Source: Enterococcus plantarum (GTDB lineage: Bacteria > Bacillota > Bacilli > Lactobacillales > Enterococcaceae). From it: 64,000 bases of DNA. Position numbers and translations under genes: made by a program. Positions 55,314-63,890 of the stretch are shown one piece after another. The first letter of the stretch is position 1; each line of letters begins with the position of its first letter. The stretch lies in NCBI RefSeq assembly GCF_001730295.1, contig NZ_MIKA01000003.1, positions 1 through 64,000 on the forward strand. Reading direction: 5' to 3'. The notes beneath the pieces were generated by a model that searched no databases, was not told the origin of the DNA, and saw only the letters and a list, made by a program, of their open reading frames with translations.

Positions 55314-57041
55314 GTGTCCTATCAAGAAATGTTATTTCCTTTTCTCGGAGGATTAGGGATTTTTCTATTTGGTATGAAGTATATGGGGGATGGTCTGCAG
55401 AAGTCTGCAGGTGATTCGTTACGGGAAATTTTGAACACTTTTACATCGACACCGCTCAGGTCTGTATTGGCAGGCATGATTGTTACAGCAATTATTCAAA
55501 GTAGTTCGGGGACTACAGTTTTAACAGTGGGATTGGTCAGTGTAGGGTTCATGTCGTTGCGCCAAGCTATCGGGGTGATCATGGGAGCAAATGTGGGAAC
55601 GACAGTGACGGCTTTTATCATTGGGTTCAATTTGAGTTCGTATTCGTTGCCGATCATTGGTGTAGGTTCTATTTTACTGTTTTTCTCAAAAAGAGAACGA
55701 ATCAATAATGTGGGGCAAATTTTGTTTGGTTTTGGTTGTCTATTTTATGGACTAAAGCTAATGGGTGAAGGAATGGCGCCATTGAGTACGTTACCTCAGT
55801 TTGCGGATTTAATGGTGGATGTTTCACATCATCCTATTTTAGGCGTAGGGATCGGAACTATACTTACGATGGTCTTGCAAAGTTCAAGTGCAACGATCGG
55901 AATTTTACAACAATTATACAGTCAAGGGAGTCTAGCAATTGAAGCAGTTTTACCAATTTTGTTTGGAGATAATATCGGTACAACTATCACTGCCGTCATT
56001 GCAGCATTAGGTGTCAGTCTTGCTGCTAAGCGTACAGCAGCATCACATGTGATATTTAATTTAGTGGGTGCCGTTATTTTTACAACATTGCTGACACCAT
56101 TTACAGCGGTGGTTGTGCGTCTATCCAGTTGGCTCGAGTTAAAACCTGCAATGCAAATTGCTTTTGCCCACGGGTTATTTAATATTTCTAATTTATTGAT
56201 CCAATTTTGGTTTATTGATAAAATCGAGTGGCTTGTGCGGAAAATGATTCCTGGCAAGGATAAAAGTATTGATTTTAAACCATCTAATCTGAATGAATCG
56301 ATTATTCAAAATTCAGCTACATTAGCATTGAATCAAGCGAAAATCGAACTACTTCAAATGGGCGAGTATGTTTTAGGGGCCTTTGAAGCAACAAAATCTT
56401 ATTATGCAAAACAAGACAGTATCGATAAGGAAAATGCGAGCCAGTATGAGACTGCGATCAATGATACGGACAATCGCTTAACAGAATACTTGGTGCAACT
56501 GTCGGCAACGGAGCTAACGATTTCTGAGAGTCATGAACAAACAATGATGTTAGAGTTAACAAAGGATTTAGAACGAATTGGCGATCATTGTCGTAATATT
56601 ATTCAAAATCTCAATGAAGCGATTCATCTTGAAAAGAGGCAAAAAGCCAAAGAGAAAAAAGCAGGTAAAGTTTCCGAGCGTGAGACACTGATTTTATATG
56701 ATGAAGATGTGGTAGATTTATTTGAAAAAGTTCTTAAAAATATTCGAGATTCTTTAATCGTCTTTGAAAACGATGATAAAGAAATGGCAGCTCACATGTT
56801 AAGTCGAGAAAAACAAATTGATCAGATGGTCAAAATGCTGCGCAAAAAATATATTTCTATTATGAATAGTGGAAAAGGTCGTGCGGCTGATGGTGTTTTG
56901 TTTATTGATATCGCATCTAATCTAGAGAGAATGAGCGATCGAACGATTCATATGGCTAAATATGTTTTAGGCGAACGGTATGGAACAGAGGAAATTGTTG
57001 TCGATCAGTCGATTAATCCAGTGATTACACTTCAAACATAA
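55314..57041 (+). CDS. Na+/phosphate cotransporter with PhoU-like domain
   Basis: 575 residues, GTG start at 55314 with AGGAGG 7 bases upstream. There are two Na/Pi-cotransport repeats, each with a QSSS motif: IIQSSSGTTVLTVGL near 62 and VLQSSSATIGIL near 188, with GANVGTT and GDNIGTT partners. A cytoplasmic PhoU-like helical domain runs from about 340 (LTKDLERIGDHCRNI near 420, IASNLERMSDRTIH near 530). It imports phosphate with sodium. Its ribosome site lies at the end of a copy of the 120-bp repeat. Confidence 0.92.
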   Translation: MSYQEMLFPFLGGLGIFLFGMKYMGDGLQKSAGDSLREILNTFTSTPLRSVLAGMIVTAIIQSSSGTTVLTVGLVSVGFMSLRQAIGVIMGANVGTTVTAFIIGFNLSSYSLPIIGVGSILLFFSKRERINNVGQILFGFGCLFYGLKLMGEGMAPLSTLPQFADLMVDVSHHPILGVGIGTILTMVLQSSSATIGILQQLYSQGSLAIEAVLPILFGDNIGTTITAVIAALGVSLAAKRTAASHVIFNLVGAVIFTTLLTPFTAVVVRLSSWLELKPAMQIAFAHGLFNISNLLIQFWFIDKIEWLVRKMIPGKDKSIDFKPSNLNESIIQNSATLALNQAKIELLQMGEYVLGAFEATKSYYAKQDSIDKENASQYETAINDTDNRLTEYLVQLSATELTISESHEQTMMLELTKDLERIGDHCRNIIQNLNEAIHLEKRQKAKEKKAGKVSERETLILYDEDVVDLFEKVLKNIRDSLIVFENDDKEMAAHMLSREKQIDQMVKMLRKKYISIMNSGKGRAADGVLFIDIASNLERMSDRTIHMAKYVLGERYGTEEIVVDQSINPVITLQT

Positions 57042-57044
57042 GAA

Positions 57045-57092
57045 TAAAAAAGCCTTTATGATCCTATTTTGATGATCATAAAGGTTTTTTTC
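57045..57092 (+). terminator. terminator after the Na/Pi cotransporter
   Basis: AGCCTTTATGATC pairs with GATCATAAAGGT around a 10-base loop with A run before and T run after. Confidence 0.88.
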
Positions 57093-57230
57093 AGTTTTAA
57101 TCGATTGAATGTTCATCAGTTGCACCTTTCAACATCTATAACATAATAAAAAAAGAAAATGCACATTTGACTACTTCATTTAATCAGAATACTTTATAAT
57201 AAATAGTATCAATTGAGAAGAGGTAAGAGT

Positions 57231-58163
57231 ATGAAACACAACACTTTTTTGTCATCCGATCAAAAAACAATGAGTCATTTTGTCTGTTGGGAGCCTACAT
57301 GCGAGGCAATCGGAACTGTACAAATCATTCATGGAATGGCAGAATATATCGAACGTTATCATGATTTTGCGAAGTATTTAAATGATGTGGGTTTTGTTGT
57401 AGTCGGTCATGATCATTTAGGCCACGGGGAGTCTGTTCTACATGATCAGCCAAAACATGGCTACTTCGGAAAAGGAGAGCCTGTAACGTTTGTTTTAGAT
57501 GATATTCATCAGGTCGAAGAATGGATTGGAGAAAACTTTCCGAATTTACCACATTTTATGTTAGGCCACAGTATGGGTTCATTTGCGTTACGTAATTATT
57601 TACAATTGTATAGATCTGAAATCAGCGGAGCTATTTTTATGGGAACAGGTAAAAATGCTGCCATGTTGTCTGTAGCTTTGTCTTTAACAAAAGGGTTAAA
57701 TCTAACGGCGCCAGAAAAACAAAATAAATGGCTGGATCATATGGCTTTTGGTTCTTTTAGTAAGCAATTTCCAGAAGAGAGTCGTTTCAATTGGTTAAGC
57801 CGAAATCAAGAAAATGTAAAAGAATATGAAAATGATCCATTAACTGGTTTTACGTTCACAAATAATGGTTTTTATACCTTATTCCGTTTAGTTGATGGAG
57901 CGAATCGTGAAGGTTGGGCACAGAATATCGATCAGGATTTACCCATTTTAGTGATTAGTGGTGAGCAAGATCCAGTAGGAGATTTTGGCAAAGGACCTAG
58001 AAAAGTGGCAAAAGAATTAGACGAAGCAGGAATCAAAGATGTTTCGCTCGTGTTATTTGCAGAATTGCGTCATGAAATTTTACTAGAAAATGAAAAAACT
58101 GAGGTCTATAAAGCAATCGGCGCTTGGCTGCAAAAAAGACTTGATGCAGATATAAAAGACTAG
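57231..58163 (+). CDS. serine hydrolase of the monoacylglycerol lipase/lysophospholipase type
   Basis: 310 residues from the ATG at 57231. It is an S33/hydrolase_4 alpha/beta fold: IIHGMAEYIERYHDFAKYL near 29, GHDHLGHGES near 61, the nucleophile Ser114 in LGHSMGSF, Asp in SGEQDPVGDFG near 246 and His in ELRHEILLE near 281. Probably a cytoplasmic lipase or lysophospholipase; the substrate is not shown. Its own promoter, no obvious partner. Confidence 0.87.
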   Translation: MKHNTFLSSDQKTMSHFVCWEPTCEAIGTVQIIHGMAEYIERYHDFAKYLNDVGFVVVGHDHLGHGESVLHDQPKHGYFGKGEPVTFVLDDIHQVEEWIGENFPNLPHFMLGHSMGSFALRNYLQLYRSEISGAIFMGTGKNAAMLSVALSLTKGLNLTAPEKQNKWLDHMAFGSFSKQFPEESRFNWLSRNQENVKEYENDPLTGFTFTNNGFYTLFRLVDGANREGWAQNIDQDLPILVISGEQDPVGDFGKGPRKVAKELDEAGIKDVSLVLFAELRHEILLENEKTEVYKAIGAWLQKRLDADIKD

Positions 58164-58266
58164 AAATCTGTTTGCTATTTAGTGGGTTTTTCTATAAACT
58201 ACAAGGGAAGGTTAAAAAGATATAGGCGTTATAAATCAAAGCGATTTACTGTGTGGAGGGATGAAC

Positions 58267-58806
58267 GTGGAAAAAGAACGATTGAGGAAACTAGGTTTAG
58301 CAAACTTAAAATGGCTTCACGAGCACCCAATACTAAAAGAGCAAAAAGAACAAGAGATCAGTCAAGCATTATTCAATGATCCTTATTGGCAGAATGCAGA
58401 AACCATCGCGATTACTAAACCACTAGACTTTGAATTTAATACACATCTTTTACTTGAAAAAGGCTGGTTGGAAGGGAAAAATATGTTAATGCCGATTGCT
58501 GGTAGTAAGCGACAGTTGACGTTTCATTCTGTAACGACTGATACGAAATTCAAAAAGTCAGCATTTGGTGTGGCTGAACCTATTTCGGCACCTGTTGTAT
58601 CTGCTGAAAAAATCGATTTAGTCGTTGTACCTGGAATTGTATTTACACATGAGGGGTTTCGAATTGGTTTTGGCGGTGGGTTTTACGATCGTTTCCTGCA
58701 ACAGTATAAAGGGGAATCATGTAGTTTGGTCTTTAGTGAGCAGATGCAAGAACATTGGCAGGTAGAAACGTTTGATTTACCTGTAAAACGATTATTTATC
58801 AGCTAG
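58267..58806 (+). CDS. 5-formyltetrahydrofolate cyclo-ligase
   Basis: 179 residues from the GTG at 58267, which has GGAGG 7 bases upstream; the ATG at 58261 abuts that site and is unlikely. The FGVAEPI motif is near 99, with a VPGIVFTHEGFRIGFGGGFYDRFL signature near 122-145. It converts 5-formyl-THF to 5,10-methenyl-THF with ATP. The gene begins a run of close genes (rhomboid, yqgQ, glucokinase) found together in many Firmicutes. Confidence 0.93.
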   Translation: MEKERLRKLGLANLKWLHEHPILKEQKEQEISQALFNDPYWQNAETIAITKPLDFEFNTHLLLEKGWLEGKNMLMPIAGSKRQLTFHSVTTDTKFKKSAFGVAEPISAPVVSAEKIDLVVVPGIVFTHEGFRIGFGGGFYDRFLQQYKGESCSLVFSEQMQEHWQVETFDLPVKRLFIS

Positions 58807-58815
58807 GAGGAACTC

Positions 58816-59526
58816 ATGGATTATCAAACACAAATGAAATTAAAAAGACTATTAAAACAACCACTCGTGACGTATCTGTTACTTGGCATCACTACAATCG
58901 TATTTTTAGGAATGGAACTGTCAGGTGGCTCAGAGAACAGTCAGGTTCTGATTCGTTGGGGTGCGATGTCTAGGGTAGAGATTCTTTATTTAGATCAATA
59001 TTGGCGTTTATTCACACCGATGTTTTTGCATATCGGTTGGTTGCATTTTGTGGTAAATATGGTGACACTCTATTATGTAGGTTCACAAGTTGAGAGTATT
59101 TACGGTCACTGGCGTTATCTGCTCATTTATCTATTAAGTGGTGTGTCTGGAAATATTATTAGTTTTACGTTTGGTTCGCCAAACAGTATATCAGCAGGCG
59201 CTAGTACTGCTTTGTTTGGACTATTTGGAGCGTTTGTTATCTTAGGACGTCATTTTAAAAATAATCCAGCAGTCTCATTTATGGTTCAGCGTTATGCAAC
59301 ATTTATTGGAATCAACTTGGTTTTTAACTTATTTAGCAGTTCGGTTGATATCATGGGTCATATCGGTGGCTTGATTGGTGGGCTTTTGGTAGCATCTGCT
59401 TTAGCGGTACCCGATCGTTCAGAAGAGTTCAATATTCATGAACGGATCATATCTGGCATCATTTTTGTATTTTTGTTGGGCGTTTGTCTAGTCTTGGGTT
59501 TTAAAAAATTCGGTTTACTTGTATAA
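58816..59526 (+). CDS. rhomboid-family intramembrane serine protease
   Basis: 236 residues, six or seven membrane segments. The catalytic Ser130 is in SAGASTALFGLFGA and His in DIMGHIGGLIGG near 183. The N-terminal HIGWLHFVVNM loop, with a conserved His-Asn pattern, is near 73. It cleaves transmembrane substrates in the membrane. It starts 9 bases after the cyclo-ligase stop. It lacks the TPR domain of B. subtilis GluP. Confidence 0.93.
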   Translation: MDYQTQMKLKRLLKQPLVTYLLLGITTIVFLGMELSGGSENSQVLIRWGAMSRVEILYLDQYWRLFTPMFLHIGWLHFVVNMVTLYYVGSQVESIYGHWRYLLIYLLSGVSGNIISFTFGSPNSISAGASTALFGLFGAFVILGRHFKNNPAVSFMVQRYATFIGINLVFNLFSSSVDIMGHIGGLIGGLLVASALAVPDRSEEFNIHERIISGIIFVFLLGVCLVLGFKKFGLLV

Positions 59527-59542
59527 TAAGGAAGTGCATTTA

Positions 59543-59761
59543 ATGGAAACGCTATATGATGTACAGCAGTTATTTAAACAATTCGGTATTTACATTTATG
59601 TAGGTGCAAGAATTTATGATATTGAGTTGATGATGATTGAATTGAAAAATATTTACGAAGGTCACTTAATTGATAGAGACACGTATCTTCATGCGAGGAG
59701 TGTTTTGCAACGAGAACATCGAATTGAAGAAAGCAGAGCAACTGAGAAAGGAACCGAGTAA
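59543..59761 (+). CDS. yqgQ: YqgQ-family (DUF910) protein
   Basis: 72 residues from the ATG at 59543 with AAGGAAG upstream: METLYDVQQLFKQFGIYIYVG and the conserved ELKNIYEGHLIDRDTY. A small helical protein of unknown function that commonly lies between a rhomboid and glucokinase. Its stop touches the glucokinase ATG. Confidence 0.88.
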   Translation: METLYDVQQLFKQFGIYIYVGARIYDIELMMIELKNIYEGHLIDRDTYLHARSVLQREHRIEESRATEKGTE

Positions 59762-60733
59762 ATGGACAAGAAATTGATTGGGATTGATTTAGGCGGAACA
59801 ACGATTAAGTTTGCGATTTTAACAACGGATGGAGATGTTCAGCAAAAGTGGAGTATTGAAACCAATATTCTGGATGAAGGACGTCATATCGTGCCGGATA
59901 TCATCGAATCAATCAATCACCGAATCTCTCTTTATGAAATGAAACAGAAAGATTTTATCGGAATCGGCATGGGCACTCCAGGTAGTGTAGACATAAAAAA
60001 AGGAACAGTAATCGGAGCATACAATCTTAATTGGACAAAAAAACAAAATGTAAAAGCACAAATTGAAGAAGCAACGGGTATTCCTTTTGTTTTAGATAAT
60101 GATGCCAATGTGGCGGCTTTAGGTGAACGCTGGAAAGGTGCTGGGGAGAACAATCCTGATGTTGTTTTCATTACACTTGGAACGGGCGTTGGCGGCGGGA
60201 TCATTGCAGAAGGTAACTTACTGCATGGTGTAAACGGCTGTGCTGGTGAAATTGGGCATGTAACGGTTGACCCTGGTGGTTTTGAATGTACATGTGGCAA
60301 ACGTGGTTGTTTAGAAACTGTTTCTAGTGCAACGGGTGTTGTTCGAGTTGCTCGTCATATGTCAGAAGAATATGCAGGTGATTCTCAGTTGAAACAAGCA
60401 ATCGATGATGGGCAAGATGTGTCAAGTAAAGATGTATTTGATTATGCCCAAGCAGATGATCCGTTTGCGTTGATGGTAGTGGATCGAGTATGTTATTTCT
60501 TAGGTCTTGCCATCGGAAACGTAGGAAATACCTTAAATCCGTCTAGTGTCGTAATTGGCGGTGGCGTTTCTGCAGCGGGTGAATTTTTACGCAGCCGTGT
60601 TCAAACTTATTTTGAAGAATTTACTTTCCCAGAAGTTCGAACTAGCACGCAAGTCAAACTTGCTGTGTTAGGCAATGAAGCCGGAGTTATCGGTGCTGCC
60701 TCACTTGCATTACAATTCTCGGAGAAAGAGTAA
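59762..60733 (+). CDS. glcK: glucokinase (ROK family)
   Basis: 323 residues: ATP motif GIDLGGTTIKFAIL at 7-20, FVLDNDANVAALGE near 112 with the catalytic Asp, and the ROK zinc motif CTCGKRGCLE near 177. Phosphorylates glucose with ATP. The gene is translationally linked to yqgQ and followed 15 bases later by the rhodanese-like gene. Confidence 0.95.
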   Translation: MDKKLIGIDLGGTTIKFAILTTDGDVQQKWSIETNILDEGRHIVPDIIESINHRISLYEMKQKDFIGIGMGTPGSVDIKKGTVIGAYNLNWTKKQNVKAQIEEATGIPFVLDNDANVAALGERWKGAGENNPDVVFITLGTGVGGGIIAEGNLLHGVNGCAGEIGHVTVDPGGFECTCGKRGCLETVSSATGVVRVARHMSEEYAGDSQLKQAIDDGQDVSSKDVFDYAQADDPFALMVVDRVCYFLGLAIGNVGNTLNPSSVVIGGGVSAAGEFLRSRVQTYFEEFTFPEVRTSTQVKLAVLGNEAGVIGAASLALQFSEKE

Positions 60734-60748
60734 GAAAGGGATTTTAGA

Positions 60749-61147
60749 ATGAACGTTTTATGGATTATCAATGGAATTTTAGTAACAATTTTATTAGCAA
60801 TGGGGATCAATGAGTTATACCTTAGAATTATGGCAAAACGCTCTGCCAAAACAATCACAGAAGAAGAATTTAAAGAAGGTATGAGAAAAGCGCAAATCAT
60901 TGATGTTCGTGAAAAAGACTCATTCGATGCAGGCCATATACTTGGTGCGCGCAGTATGCCGTATACAACGATCAAAACAACGTTGAATTCCATTCGTAAA
61001 GATCAACCTGTCTATATTTATGATCAAAAAAAATCATTAAGTATTCGTACAGCAAATCGATTACGTAAAAATGGTTACAAAGATCTTTATATTTTAAAAG
61101 GCGGCTATGAAGGCTGGACTGGTAAAACGAAAAAGAAAAATGCTTAA
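60749..61147 (+). CDS. membrane-anchored rhodanese-like protein without the catalytic cysteine
   Basis: 132 residues. An N-terminal membrane segment (about 2-20) precedes a rhodanese fold (TITEEEFKEGMRKAQIIDVREKDSFDAGHILGA near 36-68). The active loop normally reads YCxxGxRS; here it is YDQKKSLSIRT near 90, so no sulphur-carrying Cys is present. It is therefore probably a binding or structural version. The same gene follows glucokinase in several Firmicutes. Confidence 0.88.
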   Translation: MNVLWIINGILVTILLAMGINELYLRIMAKRSAKTITEEEFKEGMRKAQIIDVREKDSFDAGHILGARSMPYTTIKTTLNSIRKDQPVYIYDQKKSLSIRTANRLRKNGYKDLYILKGGYEGWTGKTKKKNA

Positions 61148-61153
61148 CTAATT

Positions 61154-61213
61154 AAGCACAGAGAGAAACGACGGTTCGAATCTGGACAACGTTTACTTCT
61201 CTGTGCTTTTTCT
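61154..61213 (+). terminator. terminator of the glcK operon
   Basis: AAGCACAGAGAGAAACG pairs with CGTTTACTTCTCTGTGCTT around a loop of about 19 bases, with a T run. Confidence 0.85.
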
Positions 61214-61280
61214 TATGATTCAAATGATAAATCGTTTCTTTTTTTCTTAATTAGGCTAAAATAAAGAAGAGGTGACTAAA

Positions 61281-61655
61281 ATGATTCAAATCAAAAGAGC
61301 TTACGAAAAAGCAAGACCTGATGATGGTTATCGAATATTAGTCGATCGCCTATGGCCTAGAGGGATGTCAAAGGAAAAAGAGCAGTTAGATTTGTGGTTG
61401 AAAGAAATTGCTCCTTCAAATGACCTTCGAAAATGGTTTAATCATGAACCAGATAAATTTCCTCTATTCAAAGAAAAATACTTAATTGAATTACAATCAG
61501 GTGAAGCACACATTGCTTGTCAAAAACTTTTAGACATTACAAGAGAGTATCCTGCTATCACGCTGATTTATGGGGCAAAGGATGAAGTGTATAATAATGC
61601 TGCAGTACTAAAAGAAATGGTAGAAAAAATGAGTCAAATAAATCGTAGAAAATAA
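61281..61655 (+). CDS. DUF488 (YeaO-like) protein
   Basis: 124 residues from the ATG at 61281 with GAAGAGG upstream; a GTG at 61272 belongs to that site. The family motif DGYRILVDRLWPRGMSKE is at 17-34 and WFNHEPDKFPLFKEKY near 55. Function unknown; such proteins are small and cytoplasmic. It is followed 18 bases later by the FAD protein gene, so the two may be co-transcribed. Confidence 0.9.
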   Translation: MIQIKRAYEKARPDDGYRILVDRLWPRGMSKEKEQLDLWLKEIAPSNDLRKWFNHEPDKFPLFKEKYLIELQSGEAHIACQKLLDITREYPAITLIYGAKDEVYNNAAVLKEMVEKMSQINRRK

Positions 61656-61673
61656 GTTGAAAGGGGGAATTTC

Positions 61674-63545
61674 ATGAAAATCGCGATTGTTGGCGGTGGT
61701 CCTCGCGGGCTTTCTGTTTTAGAGAGAATTGTTGAGTGGTCAAGAGATGAACAGGTGATTCAAATTACAATGTTCGATCCTTATGGACCAGGAGGCAAAG
61801 TCTGGCGAGAAAATCAGTCATTGTCTTTGCTGATGAATTCAGTTGCCTCCCACGTGACGTTATTTACTGACGAAACATTAAGTACTAAAGGACCTGTTGC
61901 GAAAGGTCCAAACCTATATGAGTGGGCGCAAGGAGAAGCTGCTGAATTTATCAAGAAAAACAATGTTGAAAATCGAACGGTATTACTGGCAGAGTGTCAA
62001 AATTTAGGGCCAAATGATCACTGTTCACGTGTTTTCTATGGATTATATCAAAGATGGTTTTATGAATATGTCCAAACACGAATGACAGAACAGACTTCAG
62101 TAAAATTCTTTAAAGATACGGTTAGGGCTGTCAAAACCCAAGATGATACGTTTTTAGTCTATACTAAAGCAGTTGAGACAACAGTGGATACAGTTATTTT
62201 GGCCTTAGGACATCAAGAAAATGAACTTGTTGGAAACGAAAAAGCGTTAGCTGAATATGCGAGCGAGCATCGTTTATTTTATTCCTCACCAAAAAATGCT
62301 GCAGATGCTTATCTTGAAGCAATCACAGAAAACACGCCAGTTTTGATCAGAGGACTTGGGTTGGTCTTTTTCGATTATCTTACGTTACTGACAAGCGAGC
62401 GAGGCGGAGTATTTAAACAGCAAAATGAAGAACTCGTTTACCTTCCTTCTGGAAAAGAACCTAAGATTATTGCAGGCTCTGGTCGAGGGATTCCGTATCA
62501 TGCCAGAGGGGCTAATCAAAAAGGCTATGGTGAAGAGTATCAACCACGCTTTTTAAAAGAAAAGAGTCTAAATAAGTTTAAAAGAAAGGGCAAATTTTCT
62601 GCGGAACAATTTTTTGAGCTGTTAAAAAAAGAAGTAGAATTTGTCTATTATTCGGCGTTGGTGAAGAAAAATTATCCTCAAATAAATCAGAACCGATTTA
62701 ATGAAGAGTTTATCCGTACAAAGGGTGCTGACTCGATTTTGGAAAAATATTGCATCCATCAAAAAGATCGTTGGGATTGGTCAGCTATTGAACATCCAGA
62801 CCAAGTGGTAGGACCAGCCGATTCTTTTCAAGAATTTGCTAAGACATATTTACATTGGGATCTCAAGCAGGCAAGAAAAGGGACGATTTCAGGGCCTTTT
62901 GCAGCAGCATTAGATAGTTTGAAAGATTTGCGGGATGAAGTTCGTTTTATGCTTGATCATGAATTATTTACAAATGATGACTACAAAAAATGGTTGTGGG
63001 ATTGGTTTACTCCGTTGAATTCCTTTTTATCAATCGGACCCCCTTTAGAAAGAATTGCTGAACTGAACGCGTTGATGAAAGCAGAAATCGTAACACTTCT
63101 GAGTCCAGAAATGGAGATAATGACAGAGGCAGGTTGGTTTATTGGCTCTTCTAAAAAAGAATCGAATCAAAAATATAAAAGCCACTTTTTAATTGAAGCG
63201 AGATTGCCCAAAACAGCGAATCAGATTAGTTTAAACCCGTTGGTACAACAGCTTTTAAGAGATGAAATGGCAGACTTACATCAATTGGAATTAGCATCAG
63301 GAGAAGTTTATCAAACAGGTGCACTTTTAGTAGAGCGAGAAACCAATCAAATACGGTCGAAATCAGGAAAAGTGCTGAGTGGGTTGTTTTGTTACGGGAT
63401 TCCAACAGAAGGAATTCATTGGTTGACAGCTGCAACAGCCAGACCTGGAACAGATCCATGGAATCTTAGGGAAGCAGATTTGATAGCTGGAACGATCTTT
63501 GAAGGAAAACAAAATATGAAAGGAGGATGGAACAGAAGTGTTTAA
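61674..63545 (+). CDS. FAD/NAD(P)-binding protein (PF13454 type)
   Basis: 623 residues. The N-terminal dinucleotide-binding motif AIVGGGPRGLSVLERI is at 3-18, with FDPYGPGGKVWRENQS near 34 and LGHQEN near 178. The family is large, binds FAD and has no clear general reaction. The C-terminal eight residues (GGWNRSV and stop) are encoded by a mosaic 3'-end repeat, so the original end was probably different. GGGGG precedes the ATG. Confidence 0.85.
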   Translation: MKIAIVGGGPRGLSVLERIVEWSRDEQVIQITMFDPYGPGGKVWRENQSLSLLMNSVASHVTLFTDETLSTKGPVAKGPNLYEWAQGEAAEFIKKNNVENRTVLLAECQNLGPNDHCSRVFYGLYQRWFYEYVQTRMTEQTSVKFFKDTVRAVKTQDDTFLVYTKAVETTVDTVILALGHQENELVGNEKALAEYASEHRLFYSSPKNAADAYLEAITENTPVLIRGLGLVFFDYLTLLTSERGGVFKQQNEELVYLPSGKEPKIIAGSGRGIPYHARGANQKGYGEEYQPRFLKEKSLNKFKRKGKFSAEQFFELLKKEVEFVYYSALVKKNYPQINQNRFNEEFIRTKGADSILEKYCIHQKDRWDWSAIEHPDQVVGPADSFQEFAKTYLHWDLKQARKGTISGPFAAALDSLKDLRDEVRFMLDHELFTNDDYKKWLWDWFTPLNSFLSIGPPLERIAELNALMKAEIVTLLSPEMEIMTEAGWFIGSSKKESNQKYKSHFLIEARLPKTANQISLNPLVQQLLRDEMADLHQLELASGEVYQTGALLVERETNQIRSKSGKVLSGLFCYGIPTEGIHWLTAATARPGTDPWNLREADLIAGTIFEGKQNMKGGWNRSV

Positions 63546-63616
63546 CCTCGAGAACCAAGTAGGTAGTATGTAACATCAACTTGGTTCTCTTTGTGTGGGG
63601 CTTCTGCTCCAATCTT
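63522..63616 (+). repeat. mosaic 3'-end repeat fused into a coding end
   Basis: AGGATGGAACAGAAGTGTTTAACCTCGAGAA (from 63522) and AAGTAGGTAGTATGTAACATCAACTTG repeat pieces of the 35508 copy. CTTCTGCTCCAATCTTTT (63601-63618) closes the arm with GATGGAACAGAAG. The TAA stop of the upstream gene (63543-63545) lies inside the repeat. Confidence 0.75.
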
Positions 63617-63635
63617 TTAGTCTCCTTTGTTATTC

Positions 63636-63681
63636 AAAAAAATCCTGTTTATGATAAAAAGCATCACAAACAGGATTTTCT
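63636..63681. terminator. bidirectional terminator between convergent genes
   Basis: AAATCCTGTTT pairs with AAACAGGATTT around a loop of about 18 bases, with A run on the left and T run on the right, serving the + FAD protein gene and the - DUF3042 gene. Confidence 0.85.
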
Positions 63682-63722
63682 ATTTACTGCTAAAGTCAAA
63701 CGGTATAATACCGCTATTTGTA

Positions 63723-63890
63723 TTATCTAGAAATACGTTTACGCATTGCTTTTTTACGGTTTTCCTCAATCATATCTTCTTTTTCTTCGATTGGATCAAG
63801 AACTGTTTTTTTGATGGTCGCCGCAAAACCGACAACGGCAGCACAAGTTACAGCTGTTCCGACAAGCATTCCTGAAATAAATTTTTTCAT
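63723..63890 (-). CDS. DUF3042 small membrane protein
   Basis: 55 residues on the minus strand: MKKFISGMLVGTAVTCAAVVG, then PIEEKEDMIEENRKKAMRKR. One N-terminal membrane segment (about 4-24) is followed by a charged helix, the pattern of the DUF3042 family found in Lactobacillales. GAGGAG is about 7 bases before the ATG. A promoter (CATAAT with TTGGAT 18 bases upstream, minus strand, about 63924-63953) fits. Function unknown. Confidence 0.85.
   Translation of the reverse strand: MKKFISGMLVGTAVTCAAVVGFAATIKKTVLDPIEEKEDMIEENRKKAMRKRISR

Noticed and set aside
58182-58379. 65-codon basic protein ahead of the cyclo-ligase (possible extra ribosomal protein)
   Set aside because: It has no zinc-ribbon or ribosomal motif, overlaps the start of the cyclo-ligase in another frame and lacks a ribosome site.
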